Source: Acinetobacter genomosp. 15BJ | GTDB lineage: Bacteria > Pseudomonadota > Gammaproteobacteria > Pseudomonadales > Moraxellaceae | Direction: 5' to 3' | Length of the DNA: 64,000 nucleotides | NCBI RefSeq assembly: GCF_000400715.1 | Contig: NZ_KE007345.1 | Coordinates: 258,351-322,350 of the forward strand | Shown here: piece after piece, positions 9,722-18,692 of the stretch | Numbering within the stretch: the first letter of the stretch is position 1 | Layout of the letters: the number at the start of each line of letters is the position of its first letter | Made by a program: the position numbers and the translations under genes | The notes under the pieces: generated by a model | The model's input: only the letters and a program-made list of their open reading frames with translations | Databases searched by the model: none | Told to the model about the DNA's origin: nothing

Positions 9722-10717
9722 TTATGGTTTTTCCGCATAAATTTGGTCAAAAATCGCACCATTCACAAAATGTGTTTTTTGTGCTTTTGCCCAGCCACCA
9801 AACACATCATCAATCTTGAAGAGTTTAATCTTTGGAAATTGCTGAGCATATTTAGCAGCAACTTGCGGGTTCCGCGGACGGAAATAATATTTCGCAGCCA
9901 GCTCTTGCCCCAAAGGTGAATAAAGGAAATTTAAGTAACCACGCGCCAATTGTCGGTTGCCATTTTTATCTACGGTTTTATCAACGATTGCCACAGAAGG
10001 TTCAGCCAAAATCGAAATTGAAGGATACACAATTTCAAATTTATCTTTCCCTAAGCCTTGAGTTGCCAATAACGCTTCATTTTCCCAAGACAACAATACA
10101 TCGCCAATGCCACGTTCAGCAAAAGTGGTAAGTGAACCACGCGCACCTGAGTCTAAGACTTTGACATTTTGATAAAGCTTTTTCACCAACTCACGTGCCT
10201 TGGCATCATTACCACCTGGCTGTTTCAATGCATACCCCCAAGCAGATAAATAAATCCAACGCGGTGCACCACCCGTTTTTGGGTTTGGAGTGATGATTTC
10301 CACGCCTGACTTGGTCAAGTCATTCCAATCACGAATATTCTTTGGATTGCCCTTACGCACTAGAAATACCACGGTTGAGGTATAAGGTGCAGAATTATCC
10401 TTGAATTGTTTTTGCCAATCTTTACGAATCAAACCGGCATTGGCAATTTCGTCAATATCATTGGCCAATGCGAGCGTTACAACGTCTGCCTGTAAGCCAT
10501 CTATTACTGAACGCGCCTGTTTACCCGAGCCACCATGCGACTGTTTGAAGTCAACATCTTGTCCTATTCTCTTCTTCCAGTACTGACCAAATGCTTGATT
10601 ATATTCTTGATAAAACTCACGTGTTGGATCATAAGACACGTTTAAAAAAGTAGTTGCCGCTTGTGCTACACCATTTAAGCCCAACGCCAACAATGCTGCT
10701 GCGATGACAGTTTTCAT
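9722..10717 (-). CDS. sbp: Periplasmic sulfate-binding protein
   Basis: Substrate-binding component of a CysUWA-type sulfate/thiosulfate ABC transporter. A clear signal peptide ends at AQA (about residue 20). The mature protein contains the family segments [37 protein letters not shown] and [10 protein letters not shown] that shape the sulfate pocket. Length 331 residues is normal. No permease or ATPase genes are adjacent, so the partners must lie elsewhere. Sbp rather than CysP is inferred from overall resemblance. CysB control is expected for the family, but I could not identify a CysB site with confidence. Confidence 0.88.
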   Translation of the reverse strand: MKTVIAAALLALGLNGVAQAATTFLNVSYDPTREFYQEYNQAFGQYWKKRIGQDVDFKQSHGGSGKQARSVIDGLQADVVTLALANDIDEIANAGLIRKDWQKQFKDNSAPYTSTVVFLVRKGNPKNIRDWNDLTKSGVEIITPNPKTGGAPRWIYLSAWGYALKQPGGNDAKARELVKKLYQNVKVLDSGARGSLTTFAERGIGDVLLSWENEALLATQGLGKDKFEIVYPSISILAEPSVAIVDKTVDKNGNRQLARGYLNFLYSPLGQELAAKYYFRPRNPQVAAKYAQQFPKIKLFKIDDVFGGWAKAQKTHFVNGAIFDQIYAEKP

Positions 10718-11126
10718 TTATTGTTTACTCATTTCGCCCCGTTTGTCACCACTATATTTCTTTAAAAAGAATTTACAATCATATAGTTATATCAATAAAT
10801 TTATTGCTATTCTATTTTTAAGATATAGCCCTAGCCCGTATTTTTTGTATTAAAACAATACCCAGCCTTTTATTTTTATGACAAAATGAGAAAAATTATC
10901 ATTCTCCACTTTTTCTACACATTTGCTTGCTAAATTCAACTTGCACACAAAGTAGGCATTTTGCTATAAATACATATCAAGATGTGTCAAATTTTAAGAT
11001 TTTTGTAAAAAGTGTGACGTAGTTATACTTTTTTATTAAGATTTATGTTTAAATCGTATTATTAAAGCAATACTATAGTTGTTTGGTTAGTCTTGTAGAC
11101 TCAAAATCATGAAGGGGATGTGAGCA
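10718..11126. other. Long AT-rich intergenic region with a Fur-box-like site
   Basis: This 409-base gap between divergent genes holds no convincing coding region. It must contain the promoters of both neighbours. The only strong motif is TGAGAAAAATTATCA at 10887-10901, which matches 12 of the 14 fixed positions of the 7-1-7 Fur consensus TGATAATNATTATCA. The site is about 170 bases from one start codon and 225 from the other. Confidence 0.4.
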
Positions 11127-11432
11127 ATGCGAGCATTAAAATTGAAAAAAGCACTATGCTTAAGCTTATTTTTAGCAGCTTCTGTTCAAATGGGGCATGC
11201 GGCAGCAATTAAAGAAAGCAATAACATAAAAACAATTGATAAATCATCTTCAAGCTTAATTGTCAAAGCGCTTGACCAGCAAAAACGTAATACGGGTTTA
11301 TTACCATCGTCAGACGATGAGTTAAAAATGTTGAATACGATTCGTACCACACCAACACAGACCTTCTTTGCCAGCCAACATGAACGTTTTTCACGTTTCG
11401 TTCAAACCATATTCCAGCCACATACTTCTTAA
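11127..11432 (+). CDS. Small secreted protein of unknown function
   Basis: A 101-residue protein with a strong signal peptide (basic MRALKLKKA start, hydrophobic core, probable cleavage after GHA near residue 25). The mature part is about 75 residues, with no cysteine and no recognisable domain. An AGGGGATG-like ribosome-binding site lies just upstream of ATG. It is flanked by a long upstream intergenic region and a strong terminator downstream, so it is a stand-alone transcript. I do not recognise the family; a periplasmic role is inferred only from the signal peptide. Confidence 0.7.
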   Translation: MRALKLKKALCLSLFLAASVQMGHAAAIKESNNIKTIDKSSSSLIVKALDQQKRNTGLLPSSDDELKMLNTIRTTPTQTFFASQHERFSRFVQTIFQPHTS

Positions 11433-11469
11433 TATTTTTAAATATGTGCCCCTTCACATGTTTAAATCA

Positions 11470-11498
11470 AGCCTAGTCATGCTGTGACTAGGCTTTTT
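11470..11498 (+). terminator. Terminator after the small secreted protein gene
   Basis: A perfect 10-bp stem AGCCTAGTCA/TGACTAGGCT (11470-11479 with 11485-11494) with a 5-base loop is followed by a T-run. Confidence 0.9.
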
Positions 11499-11539
11499 CG
11501 TTATAATAGTTTCAATTTAAATTTAAGCTTCGATAATTT

Positions 11540-13048
11540 ATGAAAGTTCGTACCCGTATTGCGCCTTCTCCTACAGGTTTTCCACATGTAGGCACAGCTT
11601 ATATTGCGTTATTTAATCTATGTTTTGCCAAACAGCATGGCGGTGAGTTTATTTTACGTATTGAAGATACGGATCAACTTCGCTCAACGCCTGAATCTGA
11701 AAAAATGATTTTAGATTCTTTGCGCTGGTTAGGCCTGAACTGGTCAGAAGGTCCAGATGTGGGTGGCCCACATGCCCCTTATCGCCAATCAGAACGTATG
11801 GGTATTTATAAGCAATACGCGCTTGAATTAGTTGAAAAAGGTCACGCTTTTTATTGTTTTGCAACCGCAGAAGAACTTGATCAAATGCGTGCAGAACAAC
11901 AAGCACGCGGCGAAACACCAAAATACGATGGTCGTGGCTTAAAATTATCACAAGAAGAAGTACAACATCGCCTTGCTGCGGGTGAACCCCATGTCATCCG
12001 TATGAAAGTACCAGAGGAAGGCATTTGTAAAATTAATGACTTACTCCGTGGTGAAGTTGAGATTCCATGGGCACAAGTCGATATGCAAGTGCTGTTAAAA
12101 ACAGATGGCTTACCAACCTACCACCTTGCCAATGTGGTGGATGACCATTTAATGGAAATTACACACGTGTTACGTGGTGAGGAGTGGTTACCATCTGCAC
12201 CGAAGCATCAATTGCTGTATCAATATTTCGGTTGGGACATGCCGACGTTGTGCCACATGCCATTATTGCGTAACCCAGACAAATCAAAACTGTCTAAACG
12301 TAAAAACCCAACCTCAATCAATTACTATCGTGATATCGGTGTTCTGCCAGAAGCGTTATTAAATTATTTAGGTCGTATGGGCTGGTCAATGCCTGATGAG
12401 CGTGAAGTATTCACTCTAGAAGACATGATTAAAAACTTTGATGTACAACGTGTTTCGCTGGGTGGACCAATCTTTGACGTTGAAAAACTCAACTGGCTCA
12501 ATGGTCAGTGGATCAAAGGATTGACGCCTGGACAGCTTTTAGATCGTTTATTGGCATGGAAAAGTGATCGTCAAACGCTTGAAGACATCGCAGCAGCAAT
12601 TCAACCGCGTATCAATTTACTCTCTGAAGCCGTAAATTGGGCTGGTTTTTACTTCAACCATATGCCACAAATCAGCAAAGAGCAGTTTGAAAGCAAAAAA
12701 TTGACCGAAGAACAGGTTCGTCAAAGCTTACAATTTGCAATTTGGCGTTTAGAAAGTCAGTTTACTTGGAATAATGACACTGTCAGCCAGACCTTGATGG
12801 ACTTGGCTAATCAGATGGAAATCAAATTACGTGATTTCATGCCAGCCTTCTTTATTGCAATTGCCGGCTCAACCAGTTCAACGCCTGTCATGCAAGCGAT
12901 GGTGACTTTGGGTCCAGACTTGACCTTTGCACGTTTACGTCATGCCCTAGAACTTGTGGGTGGACCAAGCAAGAAAGAGCTGAAAGTTTGGGAAAAGCTA
13001 AATGAATCACTAAAATTGCCGAAAAATGATGCAAATAGTGAGAGTTAA
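11540..13048 (+). CDS. gltX: Glutamate--tRNA ligase
   Basis: Class I aminoacyl-tRNA synthetase charging tRNA-Glu. The HIGH-equivalent motif is in [10 protein letters not shown] (residues 9-18) and the KMSKS-equivalent is KLSKR near residue 250. The stretch [12 protein letters not shown] is typical of bacterial GluRS. Length 502 residues is normal. It lies immediately upstream of tRNA-Ala and tRNA-Glu genes, so enzyme and one of its substrate tRNA loci are neighbours, although the tRNAs have their own promoter. Confidence 0.96.
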   Translation: MKVRTRIAPSPTGFPHVGTAYIALFNLCFAKQHGGEFILRIEDTDQLRSTPESEKMILDSLRWLGLNWSEGPDVGGPHAPYRQSERMGIYKQYALELVEKGHAFYCFATAEELDQMRAEQQARGETPKYDGRGLKLSQEEVQHRLAAGEPHVIRMKVPEEGICKINDLLRGEVEIPWAQVDMQVLLKTDGLPTYHLANVVDDHLMEITHVLRGEEWLPSAPKHQLLYQYFGWDMPTLCHMPLLRNPDKSKLSKRKNPTSINYYRDIGVLPEALLNYLGRMGWSMPDEREVFTLEDMIKNFDVQRVSLGGPIFDVEKLNWLNGQWIKGLTPGQLLDRLLAWKSDRQTLEDIAAAIQPRINLLSEAVNWAGFYFNHMPQISKEQFESKKLTEEQVRQSLQFAIWRLESQFTWNNDTVSQTLMDLANQMEIKLRDFMPAFFIAIAGSTSSTPVMQAMVTLGPDLTFARLRHALELVGGPSKKELKVWEKLNESLKLPKNDANSES

Positions 13049-13061
13049 TTCAGTTTAATGA

Positions 13062-13100
13062 TTGACGTGTGAGCGCATTCCCCCTAATATTGCGCTCACA
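13062..13100 (+). promoter_or_regulatory. Promoter of the tRNA-Ala/tRNA-Glu transcript with a palindrome over it
   Basis: TTGACG (13062-13067) and TAATAT (13085-13090) are 17 bases apart, a near-consensus sigma-70 promoter ending 17 bases before tRNA-Ala. A perfect 10-bp inverted repeat, TGTGAGCGCA (13068-13077) and TGCGCTCACA (13091-13100), brackets the -10 box. It could be an operator or, as RNA, a hairpin at the 3' end of the gltX message; there is no U-run after it. Confidence 0.7.
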
Positions 13101-13106
13101 CATTCT

Positions 13107-13182
13107 GGGGTCATAGCTCAGTTGGTAGAGCGCTACAATGGCATTGTAGAGGTCAGCAGTTCGATCCTGCTTGGCTCCACCA
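13107..13182 (+). tRNA. tRNA-Ala (anticodon GGC)
   Basis: A full 76-base cloverleaf: acceptor GGGGTCA/TGGCTCC, anticodon stem CTACA/TGTAG with loop ATGGCAT giving anticodon GGC, T arm AGCAG-TTCGATC-CTGCT, and an encoded CCA end. It reads GCC/GCU alanine codons. Confidence 0.95.
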
Positions 13183-13251
13183 GATTCTCGAAATCGCAAT
13201 GCTTTTCCGAGATGACGCTAGATTTTCAGTCATTTATGTATTGCCTCATCT

Positions 13252-13327
13252 GTCCCTATCGTCTAGAGGCCTAGGACATCGCCCTTTCACGGCGGTAACC
13301 GGGGTTCGAATCCCCGTAGGGACGCCA
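13252..13327 (+). tRNA. tRNA-Glu (anticodon TTC), copy 1
   Basis: A 76-base gene with acceptor stem GTCCCTA/TAGGGAC, anticodon loop CTTTCAC (anticodon TTC), T arm CGGGG-TTCGAAT-CCCCG and encoded CCA. It is very close to the E. coli tRNA-Glu sequence. It lies 69 bases after tRNA-Ala and is probably cut from the same precursor. Confidence 0.97.
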
Positions 13328-13437
13328 TATTCTCAAATATAATAATTATATTTTTCTCACAATCTTTCTCAATCAGATTGCACATTTTCGAATTTTCCAT
13401 AAAATAGCCGCTTCTCTATGCTTGGACAAATTGTCGT

Positions 13438-14844
13438 ATGCAATCTTCCAACTCAAATGCGAATTCAGAACCAACAACGCTAAAGCGTGCCATGAGCACT
13501 CGCCATTTAGTCATGCTTTCTTTAGGCGGCGCGATTGGTACAGGCTTGTTTTTAGGTTCTGGCGAAGTTATCGCTCAAACCGGCCCTGTGGGTGCAATTA
13601 TTGCCTATGTTTTAGGTGGTTTAATTGCTTATATGGTCATGCTCTGCTTAGGTGAGCTTGCAGTACACATGCCTGTTGCTGGATCTTTTGGTGCATACGC
13701 TCAAAAATATATTGGTCCAGGCACAGGTTATATGATTTCTTGGGTCTACTGGCTCACGTGGACCGCAACTTTAGGTACAGAATTTACAGCTGCAGCCTTA
13801 CTGATGCAGGAATGGTTTCCACACATTTCGATGTGGATTTGGACCATTATCTTTGCTGTCACCATTTTGGGTTTAAATCTCACCTCAACCCGAATGTTTG
13901 CCGAATCCGAATTCTGGTTGGCCTTAGTTAAAGTGGTCACTGTCATTGCCTTTATCATTCTAGGCTTGATGGCTATTTTTGGTTTCATTCCATTCCAAGG
14001 TTATGAATCAGCACCGCTATTTCATAATTTGACTGCACACGGTTGGTTCCCGCAAGGGCTTATACCAATCTTTACCACGATGTTGATTGTTAACTTTGCC
14101 TTTTCTGGCACAGAATTGATTGGTGTCGCTGCAGGTGAAACCAAAGACCCTGCTGAGAATGTTCCAAAGGCAATCAATGCAGCCATCTGGCGTTTATTGA
14201 TTTTCTTTGTCGGCACAATCGTGGTGATCAGTGCTTTACTTCCATTCCAAGTCGCGGGCTTAGGTGGTGAAGGGGTGAGTAGCAGTCCTTTCGTGACGGT
14301 ATTTAACTACATTGGTATTCCTTATGCCGATGATATTATCCGTTTCGTAATTATTACTGCACTACTCTCTGCTGCAAACTCGGGTCTTTATGCTGCATCA
14401 CGTATGATGTGGTCTTTGTCTGATCAGCGTCAGTTACCAAGTGTATTTTCACGCTTATCAAAAAGTGGCACACCGATTATTGCGCTGGTCGTGACCATGT
14501 TTGGTGCGATTCCGGGGCTGTTATCAGAGCACTTTGCGCCTGAAACGATTTTCAAGAATTTGCTGGGTGTTGCCGCATTTACCATGGTCATCGTGTGGAT
14601 GAGTATTTGCTGGAGTCAATTTAACTTTAGACGCCAATGGTACAAAGCGGGCCATACAGCAAAAGATTTAAAATTTGCTGCACCGCTTTATCCTATCGTA
14701 CCAATCCTAGGCTTTATCTTCTGTTTTATTACAGGTTTAAGTATGGCAGCAGACCCTGAAATGCAAGCGGGCTTTATTGGCTGCTTATTGTTTATCGCAG
14801 CCTGCTATTTAAGCCATTACGTTTTTTATCGTCATCGTAAATAA
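13438..14844 (+). CDS. AAT-family amino-acid permease
   Basis: Inner-membrane amino-acid/proton symporter of the APC superfamily, AAT family, 468 residues with about twelve hydrophobic helices. The family signature at helix 1 (SLGGAIGTGLFLGSG) and the helix-6 region (FSGTELIGVAAGETKDP) are both present. The substrate cannot be fixed from sequence; the GABA/lysine/proline-type permeases all look alike at this level. It sits between identical tRNA-Glu genes and has its own downstream terminator. The adjacent upstream tRNA transcript might read through, as no terminator was seen between tRNA-Glu copy 1 and this gene. Confidence 0.88.
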   Translation: MQSSNSNANSEPTTLKRAMSTRHLVMLSLGGAIGTGLFLGSGEVIAQTGPVGAIIAYVLGGLIAYMVMLCLGELAVHMPVAGSFGAYAQKYIGPGTGYMISWVYWLTWTATLGTEFTAAALLMQEWFPHISMWIWTIIFAVTILGLNLTSTRMFAESEFWLALVKVVTVIAFIILGLMAIFGFIPFQGYESAPLFHNLTAHGWFPQGLIPIFTTMLIVNFAFSGTELIGVAAGETKDPAENVPKAINAAIWRLLIFFVGTIVVISALLPFQVAGLGGEGVSSSPFVTVFNYIGIPYADDIIRFVIITALLSAANSGLYAASRMMWSLSDQRQLPSVFSRLSKSGTPIIALVVTMFGAIPGLLSEHFAPETIFKNLLGVAAFTMVIVWMSICWSQFNFRRQWYKAGHTAKDLKFAAPLYPIVPILGFIFCFITGLSMAADPEMQAGFIGCLLFIAACYLSHYVFYRHRK

Positions 14845-14853
14845 GCAAAACGC

Positions 14854-14882
14854 AAAAAATGCAGCTCAGACTGCATTTTTTT
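14854..14882 (+). terminator. Terminator of the amino-acid permease gene
   Basis: An AAAAATGCAG/CTGCATTTTT stem (14855-14864 with 14871-14880) with a 6-base loop and a T-run, ten bases after the stop codon. Confidence 0.85.
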
Positions 14883-15009
14883 ATGTCTGTTAAAAACAGC
14901 ATTTTCTCGATATTTTTTGCTTAACTGCTTATTTTTGATTATTTATTCTGCAACATGTTTTATTTTTAGACACTTATCCACTTTTTTTAGATTTTATTCA
15001 GAAAAGTGT

Positions 15010-15038
15010 TTGACACCCTATCTAATTCACCCTAATAT
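15010..15038 (+). promoter_or_regulatory. Strong sigma-70 promoter of tRNA-Glu copies 2 and 3
   Basis: A perfect -35 TTGACA (15010-15015) and TAATAT (15033-15038) are separated by 17 bases, 17 bases upstream of tRNA-Glu copy 2. Confidence 0.85.
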
Positions 15039-15055
15039 ACGCCCACCTCTGAAAC

Positions 15056-15131
15056 GTCCCTATCGTCTAGAGGCCTAGGACATCGCCCTTTCACGGCGGT
15101 AACCGGGGTTCGAATCCCCGTAGGGACGCCA
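15056..15131 (+). tRNA. tRNA-Glu (anticodon TTC), copy 2
   Basis: Identical over all 76 bases to copies 1 and 3. It is transcribed from its own near-consensus promoter and is followed 105 bases later by copy 3 with no terminator between, so the two form a tandem transcript. Confidence 0.97.
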
Positions 15132-15236
15132 CTAAATTCGAGGAAAAGCAAAGGTTATAATTTATCTTTGCCGAGAATTTAGGCCTAGCGATCAATATGT
15201 TTTACATACGATCCTCAGGTAAATTTCCTCAGATAT

Positions 15237-15312
15237 GTCCCTATCGTCTAGAGGCCTAGGACATCGCCCTTTCACGGCGGTAACCGGGGTTCGAATCCCC
15301 GTAGGGACGCCA
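15237..15312 (+). tRNA. tRNA-Glu (anticodon TTC), copy 3
   Basis: Identical 76-base copy with encoded CCA. It ends nine bases before a bidirectional hairpin terminator, closing the tRNA-Glu transcript. Confidence 0.97.
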
Positions 15313-15318
15313 AATTCT

Positions 15319-15351
15319 GAAAAAGCCACTGCATTGACAGTGGCTTTTTTA
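15319..15351. terminator. Bidirectional terminator after tRNA-Glu copy 3
   Basis: An 11-bp stem AAAAGCCACTG/CAGTGGCTTTT (15321-15331 with 15338-15348), six-base loop, with T-run on the plus strand and A-run on the other side, serving the tRNA transcript and the convergent minus-strand gene. Confidence 0.9.
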
Positions 15352-15355
15352 TTGC

Positions 15356-16291
15356 CTATTCAGTTCCAATCCCGACCTGAACTTCTAGTCGTCCAGACTG
15401 CACACGTAGGCCACGGATCTCGAATTGATCAACCAGCTGTTGTACCAACTCGCGACTTTCCTGCAAGATATTCAAACCTGGCAAAATACTAAAATCAGTC
15501 AGGTTTAATAACTTATCTACCATCCACGAACGGTTATTAATGAAATCAATAAAGCCCGCTTCTTCTAAATCGATATACCACAAGCGATGCCCTTCTTTTT
15601 GAATGCCTGGCACATCACGAATCAGATGATTGATCAAAAACGGAATCGGCAAAGAATTAATTAACTCGAAGCTCACATTACCAACACGACGTGCCGCCCA
15701 ATTAGTTAAGGTGCCACCATGTCGAATTTGTAGATCAAGATGCTCATCGACTTGGCGCAGACGTAAATACTTTTCCTGCCCAATACGACACTCTAAGACA
15801 TTAAATTCAAGCGAAAGACGATACAGAAAACGACGATAGTGCCCATCGAGTTCAATATGGAACCGATCATTACCACATTCAATTTTAATATCATCAATTT
15901 CGCTGCGATCCATTCTTTTTCGAATTTGATTATTCAGCAGCATTTCAGGTAAATATAAGGTGAGACTGCTTTTCCCCAAAGATGTTCTTGCCATCGCCAG
16001 AGCAACCTGACGTGCGACCTCGCTGGTTTCTGACACCATATCGCGTACCGTATTACGCACCCCTTCAACACCGCGCTTGGTCTGGTGTGTGACATGATCT
16101 AAGGCGTCTAGAGCCGCATCTGCCACACCTGCAATGTTACGAGAAGTATCGCTGGCAAATTCAACCGCATCTTGTGCATGTTGCAATGTTTTATTAATTA
16201 GTCGACGTGATAATGATGGTTTATCATCAGATGAAGATACATCTGCTGGCATAATATCAAACATCGCCTTTTTATCATCTTGTCGATTCAA
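15356..16291 (-). CDS. Conserved hypothetical protein, 311 residues
   Basis: I do not recognise a named family. No signal peptide or transmembrane segment is seen. The first 100 residues are rich in Ala, Asp, Thr and Val with repeated amphipathic patterns (HAQDAVEFASDTSRNIAGVADAAL and following), suggesting a long helix that might contact a membrane or a lipid surface. The rest (about 110-311) looks like a mixed alpha/beta fold with many charged residues and evenly spaced leucines, ending in a segment (FEIRGLRVQSGRLEVQVGIG) like the last strand of a lipid-binding-type beta domain. The latter is only a resemblance. It is transcribed alone, convergent with the tRNA-Glu genes. Confidence 0.7.
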   Translation of the reverse strand: MNRQDDKKAMFDIMPADVSSSDDKPSLSRRLINKTLQHAQDAVEFASDTSRNIAGVADAALDALDHVTHQTKRGVEGVRNTVRDMVSETSEVARQVALAMARTSLGKSSLTLYLPEMLLNNQIRKRMDRSEIDDIKIECGNDRFHIELDGHYRRFLYRLSLEFNVLECRIGQEKYLRLRQVDEHLDLQIRHGGTLTNWAARRVGNVSFELINSLPIPFLINHLIRDVPGIQKEGHRLWYIDLEEAGFIDFINNRSWMVDKLLNLTDFSILPGLNILQESRELVQQLVDQFEIRGLRVQSGRLEVQVGIGTE

Positions 16292-16470
16292 GATGCTCTC
16301 CCTCTTCCCTTTGCTACTGGCTCATTTTTCTTATGAGCGTCGATCTGCTTTCTGAACTTATTAGACGTTTTTCTGTAGATTAGCATGCTCTGCACAGCAA
16401 TTTGCTTATTTTTGTTGCATCGCTTCAAATTATTTGTTGCTTCGGACCAACATCGCTTTTACATAAAATT

Positions 16471-18081
16471 CTATGACTCATCAGCTTGAATAGGTGCCTG
16501 CCCATCTTCGGCGCTCAGCGTCTGCATCTGACTCCAACGCAGTGCTTTATATTGTGCTAATGCCGATTCAAGCTGCTGTACTTTCTCTTGTCCAATGCCA
16601 AAATTGGGTAATTCACGTAATGCCACCCATGCGGCTTGCATCTGCTCAAACTCACTGCCTTTTAGCAGTTTTAGAGTCATCCAATCAGACAGATCCTGCC
16701 CACATTTTTGCATTTCAAACTGCAAGGCAAATAATCCACTGCTTAAGGCGGATGCATCCAATAATCTCAATCCGTTTCGCACTTGCTCAAACTGCTGACG
16801 TTGTTGTTGCAAATATGGAGCTAAAACCTCCTGATTGAACCAGACGGCAAAAGCAACCATATCCTGAACAACCATATCGCGTTGCACATAGAGTACACTC
16901 CGTTCGGGATGTTGTTTATTCAAACGGATGTCACCTAAATACGCCATCAGCCCTTGTTCCAAGATCATCTGAATATGCCCCAGATCAAAATCAGGTTTTG
17001 GCTTCGATTCAATTGGAGTCAGTTGAGTAAGCAATTCCTCATAGTGGACAGGTTGCTGTAATAGACGCAAAATCTCTGCATTCTGCTGGATGGTCTGCCA
17101 TAAACAAGCAAGCGGTAGATCGGCCTGCCCTGTACTGGCCGTATCCGGCTCCAGAAGACGTGACCATGCAGCTTGCATCGTGTTCTGCTGAACCAAGCTT
17201 GTGAGCACACGCTGCACTGTTAAAAGCTGTGGTGCAGTTGCAATCACGTCCTGACTAAAAGGGATATGCGATTGCTTAGCGCCAAAAATGCCATTTAAGG
17301 ATTTCCCCAGTGAATTTAGGCCACGTCCCATATCTGCCAATAGATTGGTATTTGAAGCTCGTGTCCACCGTATCGACTCGGGTAATAATAAGCTGACCGC
17401 ACGCTGTAATCGTTGGATCTGGTTTTTCTGGTCAATCGGTTTCAGATGATGTAGCAACAGATGCAGCGCATATTCAACATCACTCAACTGTGGCTGATAT
17501 TCAGGCTGATTGCGACTCAACAAACAATCAATATAAGTATAAAAGGCAGTTTCATTACGCTGCTGTGATTGTTGTGCCGCCCATTCATAGTATTCAATTG
17601 CTTGGTTATATTGTGTCGCCCCTGCATAGGCTTTGGCCAGTGCGATGGCATGTTGCGCACTTGGATAATGTTGCTGGAAATAATGCAAAAGATCAATTTT
17701 CGGTTGTTGATCTAGACAGCGATCCAACTGACGTAGATAGCCATTGATGTGTTGCTGATTCGGCTGTTTCACAATGAAATTCAGACGATAAACCAAACAC
17801 TGCTCATACCATGCATATTTACGCGCATGTGACTCATAAGCGCTCAGCAGTTCATCCTCAACCAACTGAATCAATTGGCTGGCATAGAGAATGTCTTCAT
17901 CATTCTCATGCCTGAATTGCCATTGCTTGGGTAAAGTCACCTTAAATAAACGCAGCAGGAAATGCGCACTGAGGTCAGGGCTTTCCATCGTCACCAACAT
18001 CAACTTATCTTGGCTGGAGAGATGTTCTTTGCCCTTCTGAATACGAGATAAACGCAATTTTAGAATCTTGGTGCTTAACAT
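16471..18081 (-). CDS. Large hypothetical helical protein with TPR-like region
   Basis: A 536-residue soluble protein with no signal peptide and no membrane helix. It is very rich in glutamine and leucine. Around residues 140-180 the run HAIALAKAYAGATQYNQAIEYYEWAAQQ matches the spacing of a tetratricopeptide repeat; another helical repeat region may follow. A central glycine-rich patch (LADMGRGLNSLGKSLNGIFG) interrupts the helices. I cannot name the family or function. It lies upstream of the 311-residue hypothetical gene on the same strand, 179 bases apart, so the two may or may not be co-transcribed. Confidence 0.7.
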   Translation of the reverse strand: MLSTKILKLRLSRIQKGKEHLSSQDKLMLVTMESPDLSAHFLLRLFKVTLPKQWQFRHENDEDILYASQLIQLVEDELLSAYESHARKYAWYEQCLVYRLNFIVKQPNQQHINGYLRQLDRCLDQQPKIDLLHYFQQHYPSAQHAIALAKAYAGATQYNQAIEYYEWAAQQSQQRNETAFYTYIDCLLSRNQPEYQPQLSDVEYALHLLLHHLKPIDQKNQIQRLQRAVSLLLPESIRWTRASNTNLLADMGRGLNSLGKSLNGIFGAKQSHIPFSQDVIATAPQLLTVQRVLTSLVQQNTMQAAWSRLLEPDTASTGQADLPLACLWQTIQQNAEILRLLQQPVHYEELLTQLTPIESKPKPDFDLGHIQMILEQGLMAYLGDIRLNKQHPERSVLYVQRDMVVQDMVAFAVWFNQEVLAPYLQQQRQQFEQVRNGLRLLDASALSSGLFALQFEMQKCGQDLSDWMTLKLLKGSEFEQMQAAWVALRELPNFGIGQEKVQQLESALAQYKALRWSQMQTLSAEDGQAPIQADES

Positions 18082-18309
18082 GCGTTTCCTTTCGCATTAT
18101 TCAACCCACTCATATTGCAACTTAGCAGACTGCCCTGACTTTTGCGAATGGCTTTAGACGAGCTGTAGCAAGGCTTTTGAGCAAATATAAGAGTCGGCTT
18201 TGTGACATCATAAACAACAAAATAAGTAAATTTATGTATTTGAAAGGCTCAAGATTTTTGCTTTTGCATAATTTTCGCTAAAATGGGCAAAACACAATAG
18301 GAATCCTTT

Positions 18310-18648
18310 ATGCAATACCGTTGCCCTAAATGTCAAAGCGTGAAAATTATGCCTGTCAGTCAGGGTGCTAACAGCCCTCGTCCTAACGTACCAAAAAGTT
18401 TAGTGCTTCTGGTTCCTGCCATTTTTATTTTATTAATTTTGGTGTTGATTAGCGTTGCAATGTGGATTTTTGGCAATGGTGAGGGTCAAGGTCTCCAAAT
18501 CGCAACGGTTGTCGTATTTGCGATCTGTGTGATTGCAGGGGTTCTGTTCTGGCGTGATCTACCTGATTTTAAGATTTCAATGCAAGCCTTTATGCAAGCA
18601 CAAAAATATTGGAAATGCCGTGACTGTAATAATGAGTGGCAGAACTAA
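18310..18648 (+). CDS. Small membrane protein with split zinc ribbon
   Basis: A 112-residue protein with a CPKC pair at the N-terminus (residues 5-8) and a CRDC pair at the C-terminus (near residue 105), flanking two hydrophobic helices (about 29-53 and 62-80). The two CxxC pairs could form one four-cysteine zinc site if both ends lie on the cytoplasmic side, which two membrane passes would allow. The function is unknown. It is preceded by an AGGA ribosome-binding site and is convergent with the CDF transporter gene. Confidence 0.75.
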   Translation: MQYRCPKCQSVKIMPVSQGANSPRPNVPKSLVLLVPAIFILLILVLISVAMWIFGNGEGQGLQIATVVVFAICVIAGVLFWRDLPDFKISMQAFMQAQKYWKCRDCNNEWQN

Positions 18649-18651
18649 TAT

Positions 18652-18692
18652 AAAAAAATAGATATTCACATCAGCTTAATGCTGATGTGAAT
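18652..18692 (-). terminator. Terminator overlapping the 3' end of czcD
   Basis: A perfect 12-bp stem (18664-18675 with 18681-18692, loop of 5) is followed on the minus strand by a U-rich stretch. The loop contains the czcD stop codon (18676-18678), so the right arm of the stem is coding sequence. Confidence 0.88.

Noticed and set aside
13068-13100. Resemblance of the half-sites TGTGAGCG/CGCTCACA to the lac operator
   Set aside because: The 13-base spacing does not match LacI-family operators and no LacI-type gene is present, so only the inverted repeat itself is reported.
15235-15492. Open frame covering tRNA-Glu copy 3 and the terminator
   Set aside because: It is a read through the tRNA sequence and has no ribosome-binding site; a real overlapping gene is very unlikely.
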